Positions 58,060 to 64,000 of a DNA stretch of 64,000 nt are shown piece after piece. Within the stretch, counting starts at the first letter, position 1. Each line of letters opens with the position of its first letter. This DNA comes from Magnolia sinica. Lineage: Eukaryota > Streptophyta > Magnoliopsida > Magnoliales > Magnoliaceae. The notes beneath the pieces are model-generated. The model made no database searches and was not told the origin of the DNA. It was given only the letters and a program-made list of their open reading frames with translations. The DNA is taken from contig NC_080575.1 in the NCBI RefSeq assembly GCF_029962835.1, positions 62,971,493-63,035,492 of the forward strand, given 5' to 3'. Position numbers and translations under genes: made by a program.

Positions 58060-61000
58060 TGTCACGCCCCAACTCGGAAAACGGGCTCACAAAATTTTCA
58101 ATCGCCGAATCCAGTACCGACAGCCTTCGCAGTGCCCCATTCTCGGGTTCCGGCACTCACATACTAGATTCCGATCCTGAGATCCTGCAAGGAGGATTTT
58201 CAGTATGAATTTTTTTTTAATGGAGCATAACCACAAGCATAACCAAGTTACAAAACAACAACAACACCACATATCCACTATATCAAAAACTTTTAAGTAC
58301 AATGCGGAAAGAAAAATACAAGGTGATCAAAAAGCTTCAAAAGACAGCTGCACGCTCCAAGCTCAACGCTGCTGCAATCTAACGCCACTTACACGCATCT
58401 ATCATGCATAAGCTTATAGAAAGCTTAGAGGGTGGTGAAAGTGTGTATAAGGTAAGTGCTAAGTATACCATAAAGCCCATAAATCATATATCATCGGAAT
58501 AAGTAGAAATACTGACAAGATCATTACTCATACGATATCAGAGTAAGCAGAAATATACTGGAAAGTCCATGAGTGCTATCAGCCGTACCAAGGTTATGCG
58601 ATGCAAAACATAATAAGAGAATAACAGATGCTGAGGATGCAATGCAATATGCAGTGCGAATGAAATGACCATGCTGGAATGTGAAGTCAGGATGATAGTA
58701 CGAAGTATCACAGGCTATGGGGTCCATCACAAGGGACTTCTATCCAAACCAGTCCCATACCTAAATTTAGATAGTCAGACACAATGTGGTAAACTCCTGA
58801 TCTCAGGTTAGTCGCGGCCCAACCGAAATTCTGGCCATACCATGGTACACGTAACAAATAGTTACGCACCACCAGCCCGAGTGGATAGTGAATGAATGAA
58901 TGAATGGATATGCAATTCCTGCTCGATAAGTCTACATATCAGTACGGTTGCTCTCTGGAGAAAATCACCGTGGTCTATTACACTTGACACCGACTGCCTC
59001 CTCCCTAACTGCATAGCCTAGCGAGCGGAATAGACCTCACTATCCGCCTGACCAGTAGTCTGCCAATACCTACCCAGCTCGTCAATAGCTGAACCATTTA
59101 TGAGTGGTCATACTCAGCCTAGCTTATAGCCCCCTCACTCGGGCGGATAAGGCCACACCCCCTCCCAACCGACCACGACACAGTGGGAGACGCGGCCTAC
59201 TGGTATTCGGCACTCGGGCGCTCATGTTCCACTCGGTCTAGACGTTGGGGCACCTCCTGGCCTTGGAGATTCTGGAATTTCCACCCAAGGACATCCTAAG
59301 TGCCCACAGTGCTAGAACCAAGTATTTCTAGTGTCCCATTTAGCCATCCACGATGTGCTTGTGGAGGCCATGGCCCTGATGTTGTTAGGGCGTATAATGA
59401 TCAAGTCACATATATGCAAGATGCATGAGTCACACTATCCAGTCATGCAACAATCCTGTGCGTATGACGCGATAATGTGGGCACTCCGTCTCATAAGGAG
59501 TCCCGTAAATAGTCTACCCAATGGCATATACTATGATCAAACATTCCTCATATCAGGCATACATATGATATGTATGGGCATGAATCATAGAGTTATACTA
59601 AGCATTTTATATGGTGATGAACTATCCTCACAACGAAGATGGGCCTTGATGGCCTACCCACAACAAGTATGGGCCTATTAATGGGCCCTAGGGAGAGTTA
59701 TAATGCGGACATTTAACCAATATTATTCTTACAATGTGGATGTCAAATCAACATTACCCCCAAGGCATGGCCCGCCATAAATGTCATTACATAACCCATG
59801 GTGGAATCACACAATGCAATAGACCTTGTATACATCCCATTGGGCCTCGACCCATGGTCCTTAAATACATCAAATGGGCCTCAACCCACAGGCCCTAATA
59901 CATCACAATGGGCCTTAACCCATGGGCTCCAAATACAGCACAATGGGCCTCAACCCACGGGCCCTTATACATCACAATGGGCCTCAACCCATGAGCCCTA
60001 ATACATCACAATGGGCCTCGACCCATGGACCCCAAATACATCACAATGGGTCTCAATACACGGGCCTCAAATACATAACAGGTGGGCCTTGCACCTGGGC
60101 CTCAAAACATGCAACAGGTGGGCCCTGCTCATGGGTTAAAGATGTATCCTAATGAGTCACATGTATATCAAGGTGGGCCTCTCGATTAGGCCACAAAATA
60201 CATCAAAGTGGGCCTGACGGATGGGCCACAAAGTACATCAAGGTGGGCCTCACAGATGGCCACAAAACACATCAAAGTGGGCCTCAATGGATGATCATAT
60301 CATGGAGTATCCAACCAAATTCATAAGTTAACATAGAGCTAGATGAAGTGAAAGCAAAATATAAGCTTAATTGGAAGCTAATATGGCTCTTAAGAGGTTT
60401 GAATGGTGAATGTCACTGTCTCCACTATTTTCAATGGTGGGGTCCACTTGAACCTTAGATCTGACTCATTCTTAGTCTCAAGCCATAAAATGATCTCTGA
60501 AAATGGTTGGAAGGTTTGGATACAAGCCATGCATCATGGTGGGTCCCATAGGGATAGACGGCATAGAAAGTACACACCTGATCATGGTGGAGTCCACACT
60601 AATGGAAGGTGTGGATTACAAAACATACATCAGTGGTCCCACGTGGGGCCCACCATAACATGTATCTACCATCCAATTTATTTAATAAGGTCACACAGAC
60701 TAAAATAAATAACAAATAAATATTATATTTATCCAAAACTTGTGGAACCAGGGAGGTTCCAATGGCAAGCTTTCAATCCTCCACTGCTTTTGCTGTGTGG
60801 TCCACTTGATAGGCAAATCTGCCTCATTAGTCTCAAGTCTTAAGGCTAGCCCACCAACTGGATGGACGGTTTAGGTGTAACACAGATACCAAGCGTGGGG
60901 TCCACTACCGTCCAGGCAAATGGCTGGACGGCATAGATGAAACAAATGCATCGTGGCTGGGACCCAAGGTCCTTGGCCAGCACAAGACGCTGCACCACGC

Positions 61001-62480
61001 ACCATAGTCAAGGGCTTTACCCTCCATAAACATTCATAATTATACATTGAGCCCACCAATCTTAGTTTGCAGATCTAACCCATCCACTATGTGTGTCCCA
61101 CTAGATTAAGGGGTCTGACCAAATTTCAGGTGCATCCAAACCTCAGGTGGACCCCAACAAATGCTTTAATATGGTTTTGCATATATTCACATGATTAAAG
61201 ATGATGTGGGCCACCTGAGATCTGTATATGGCTGATTTTTGGGGTGACCCGCTATTTAAAGGGGACCCAACAAATGCACGGTGGGGATGTTCAAGACACA
61301 TCACGGTGGGGCCCATGCATGGGACCCCTAGTCCATGCCTCTTCGTCAAAGGCGCAGCAGCGTCCTGCACTGCTGACGCTGCAGCAGCAGGTGCTGCTGC
61401 TTATGTTTTTTTTTGAAAACTTGATTTTTCTGAGGTTTTTCTCAGGTGAGGCCCGCATCAGCAAAATCCACCCCAACCATTGCATTTCTTGACTCAAGAC
61501 CAACCAAACGAGTCCAATATTCAGCGTGTTTTGGCTCAAGGTGGGTCCTAGTCGATTTTTAATAGTAAAAATCAATATTTTCTATGCTATGGCCCACCAG
61601 AAAAATCAGATTGGCCCCACTTTTCGGCTCAACGCCTAAAATGGTATGGGGAAAAGGATGGACGGCATGGATTGAATTTATACATCAAGGTGGGGCTTAC
61701 ACAAGCGGCCCACCTAAATAGCTTGTGGAACCAAGCTAATATTTGTATTTTCCATTTCACGTCCAGCGTCCCTGGACGTTGGACGATTTGGCCTTAACAC
61801 TTACATTTAAGGTGGGCGCCACCCATGGACGTGGGCCACCACAAAAAAGGGTTGGATGGCGTGGGTAATACATACATCAAGATGGGGTTCATCAAGGTGG
61901 GCCACACAGCCACCTCATCTCACCACAAAACAAATGAAAAAGGGAGGGAGAGAGAGAAAGAAGAGGGACACATGATGGAGGGCTCCACCACTATGAGTCC
62001 TCACTTGCATTCAATCATACATCAAGGGGGTCCCAATATATGTGGGCCATTAAATCAAAGTTCAACGGTGGAGATTCCTTCTCCACTCAAAATAGACGGT
62101 CTAGATGACCTCTTTTCATGCAAGAAAAATAAACATCATGAAGGGGTCCATGGAGAATGACCCCATCATGGAATGATCATGAGAATCAAGGTGGGTCATC
62201 GGCCACATCTAGGGTCCAAAGTGAAATCCATACTATCAATCGGTAGGGCTCACTTGGCCCATCATCAAAACATGAAAAATTTAGCCTATAGAAGCACCCA
62301 CTGTTCGATCTTCTTGGTCCATTGGAAAGGTGATATCCTTGTGCTTCAATTTGATGGAGGGGTGATGAGGTTTGAATGGCTAGGATGATAGATCTAAGGA
62401 GAGGAAGTGGGCCACACAAACTCACTTTTCTCTCATAGAAGAGCTTGGACGTGAGCCTCTTCTCTTGCTTGGAATTTTTG

Positions 62481-62524
<44 letters not shown>

Positions 62525-62975
62525 AAGGAGAGAGAGTGATGGGTGGTGGAGTGATGGATGTGAGGTGAGTGATGGGTGAGGTGAGTGATGGGTTGACTTT
62601 GGTGGTTGCTTAACTTGTGGAGAAAGAAAGCATGGGTGCTCTTGTACTTGATATGAGGTGATTGATTGATTGATTGATTGATTGGACATGTTGTAGAGAT
62701 TCTCTTGGGATTGCAAACGCACGGCGTTTCTTCAAAATAAACACCGGCCCACATCTCCTGTCCAGGTTATCGGATCGGTGTGTAAGACACGACGTTGGAA
62801 CCGTGGCAACGGTGCGATCGCAATGGTACAAGTCTCAGATGAAGCTAACTCAAATCTAAAGGATACGACTTAGGGTCACGCGCAAACATCGATTATAGGT
62901 CATGGATTACCGAAATTCGCCGGGAAGGATAGCGGGAGTCGACGGAACAGTACGGACTAGGATACGGGTCTTACA
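58060..62975 (-). mobile_element. solo LTR of family B, minus strand
   Basis: Minus-strand ends are TGTAAGACCCGTATCCTAG and CCGAGTTGGGGCGTGACA, as in element B. The target duplication is ACCAC (58055-58059) and ACCAT (62976-62980). At 4916 bp it is about 1 kb longer than the element B LTRs, in part through an expanded ATGGGCC array. No internal region remains. It is inserted in the copia gag. Confidence 0.88.
59826..60300 (+). repeat. 30-bp tandem array with TGGGCY words
   Basis: About thirteen units follow the pattern tacatcacaATGGGCCtcaacccatgggccctaa, becoming aggtgggcct...gggcc towards the right. It is the counterpart of the GGCCCAT array of the LTR B copies (37070-37330), in opposite orientation, with more and better-conserved units. 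Confidence 0.85.
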
Positions 62976-63340
62976 ACCATCATCTTTGAACTTGAGATTC
63001 ACAAGTCACCTTATCAGAAAAATCTTATTATCAGCTATCTTCCTCTCATACAGCCCTTGTAATTTTAGCCATAGGCTAGCAGCTGAGGTCTCTGTAGACA
63101 CAGTGTAATACGGAATCGTCCAACCATTATCTAATAAACCCCACCGCCTTTCAATCCATCTTCTTCCAATCATCATTAGACATATCCTTAGAATTTGCTG
63201 ATATGCCTAAAATTGGAGAATATAAGTCCTTGCAATAAAGCAAGTCCTCCATGTTAGCCTTCCATATGGTCTAGTTAAAACCATTGAGGTTGATCATCCT
63301 TGATGAGCCACCTTCCATAATTTAAAACCGATCTTACTCC
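62976..63340 (-). pseudogene. copia gag N-terminal part
   Basis: After the primer binding site the minus strand shows MINLNGFN, then (after TAG, where Trp/Tyr is usual) the gag block IWKANMEDLLYCKDLYSPI. MSNDDWKKMD with a stop, KAVGFIR, a frameshifted DDSVLHCV, LWLKLQGLYERKIADNKIF and LVNLKFKDDG follow. These are the hallmark segments of Tork/TNT1-type copia gag, which forms the virus-like particle. At least three stops and two frameshifts break it, and at 62976 it meets the solo LTR insertion. Confidence 0.85.
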
Positions 63341-63354
63341 GTTCAATGAACTTA

Positions 63355-63366
63355 GCTCTGATGCCA
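63355..63366 (-). other. copia primer binding site
   Basis: The minus strand reads TGGCATCAGAGC (initiator methionine tRNA type with one change), three bases inside the 5' LTR. Confidence 0.85.
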
Positions 63367-63369
63367 CTT

Positions 63370-64000
63370 TGTTGGGGGCCTTACACAAAACCTTATTATA
63401 TAGCCTCCCAAAACAAACCAGAATTATGGGATAATAAAGCAATGAAATAGATCAAAGCATAAACCACACCACACAATAGATTTTTATGTGGAAAACCCTC
63501 AAAGAGGTAAAAACCACGGGACCTCGTCTAGATCAACAATCCACTATGAAGTAAAATGTTACAACCTTCTTCACTCACGTAGGAGTGGATAAACAATAAG
63601 AGAATAAAAAAAAATTGACAGATCTCACCGATTACGAGGATGTAGAAGCACTAAGATATAGTAGATCACCTCTACGAGCATAACCTCCCTTTCACAATCT
63701 TGCTCTCTCTCTTTCTCTCTCTCTCTCTCACACCTTTAATAGCCCTAAACCCTTTAACAAACTCTTGTAAAGCTTTAGGAAACCCTCTTGCATCACCTAA
63801 AAAGCCCTAGGTACCTCCTATTTATAGTTTAGGAAAACTCCCTTTCACATGGGTGCAAAAACTGCCTCAAAATTCTGAATCCCGCACAAAATCGAACTAG
63901 AATCTGCATAACCTTGACTAGTCGAGCAGTGTCCTCGACCGGTTGAGCAGCCCACTTGACCGATCGAGCACCTCCCTCAACTAGTTGAGCACCACGGGAA
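63370..64000 (-). mobile_element. copia 5' LTR, truncated by the window end
   Basis: The plus strand begins TGTTGGGGGCCTTACAC and is homologous to the 3' LTR at 26098-26826. TATAAATAGG on the minus strand is at 63817-63826, a CT run is at 63702-63731, and CGACYRGTCGA words begin at 63917. Confidence 0.85.

Larger units (their letters stand above)
26098..64000 (-). mobile_element. Ty1/copia element, Tork/TNT1-like, split by two insertions
   Basis: Read on the minus strand the order is 5' LTR (from 63370 past the window end), primer binding site, gag, protease, integrase, reverse transcriptase, RNase H, polypurine tract, 3' LTR (26826-26098). The integrase is cut by a Tekay element (29428-57068) and gag by a solo LTR (58060-62975). 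Removing each insert with one copy of its target duplication restores the reading: LQDVT joins GIPLKTC, and KDDG joins SVAKHMNEV. The order protease-integrase-RT identifies copia. The GGALYFVTFID integrase and the gag type point to the Tork/TNT1-94 group. Stops and frameshifts are scattered through all domains. Confidence 0.85.

Noticed and set aside
59798-60152. Repetitive 67- and 76-codon frames (GLNPRALIHHNGPQP type)
   Set aside because: They translate the 30-bp TGGGCY array in the solo LTR; not a repeat protein gene.

Overview
This is plant nuclear DNA, and almost all of it is transposable-element sequence. It holds Ty3/gypsy elements of the Tekay (Del) chromovirus and Tat lineages, a Ty1/copia element of the Tork/TNT1 type, a non-autonomous hAT element, and a CACTA-like palindromic repeat block. 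Host-type gene fragments keep plant GT-AG introns. Many repeats are rich in GTGGGCCC/ATGGGCC words, which I associate with magnoliid genomes, but that species impression is weak. I found no intact host gene, tRNA, rRNA or CRISPR array.

Left part (1-15.5 kb). The window opens in the integrase of a Tat-lineage element on the + strand. It is followed by an antisense (minus strand) plant mobile domain (PMD) pseudogene, the arrangement known for extra ORFs of Tat elements. A second, minus-strand Tat-type element contributes an LTR (6220-7091), primer-binding-site-like sequences and a gag-like N-terminus. An 885-bp hAT element with a 7/8-matching 8-bp target duplication lies at 7304-8188. A minus-strand Tat gag relic (10.6-11.3 kb) is interrupted by an LTR-like sequence. 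Then come a 914-bp-offset tandem duplication and unassigned repeats.

Middle (15.5-26.1 kb). At 17.5-19.7 kb is the most unusual tract: fragments of at least five unrelated host genes, all on the minus strand. They are anthranilate phosphoribosyltransferase, MSH4, a UBP-type deubiquitinase, an AINTEGUMENTA-like/PLETHORA factor and a CYP89-like P450, joined end to end with splice sites kept. They lie beside CACTA-like subterminal repeats. This looks like multi-gene capture by a DNA transposon (CACTA or Helitron), but no element termini were found.

Right part (26.1-64 kb) is a nest of elements at least four deep. A minus-strand copia element (3' LTR 26098-26826; 5' LTR from 63370 past the window end) is split by two insertions. 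A Tekay element, family A (29428-57068), sits in its integrase; a solo LTR of family B (58060-62975) sits in its gag. The 5' LTR of element A was in turn hit by a solo LTR of its own family (29553-32654) and by a full-length family B Tekay element (34899-49505). The 3' LTR of element B carries a further 2-kb LTR-like insertion (46475-48440). Target duplications and removal of the inserts support every level: the remaining pieces of the element A 5' LTR sum to about 3.2 kb, equal to the 3197-bp 3' LTR; the element B LTRs are 3861 and about 3.86 kb. All polyproteins carry stops, frameshifts or lost catalytic residues, so none of these copies looks autonomous.
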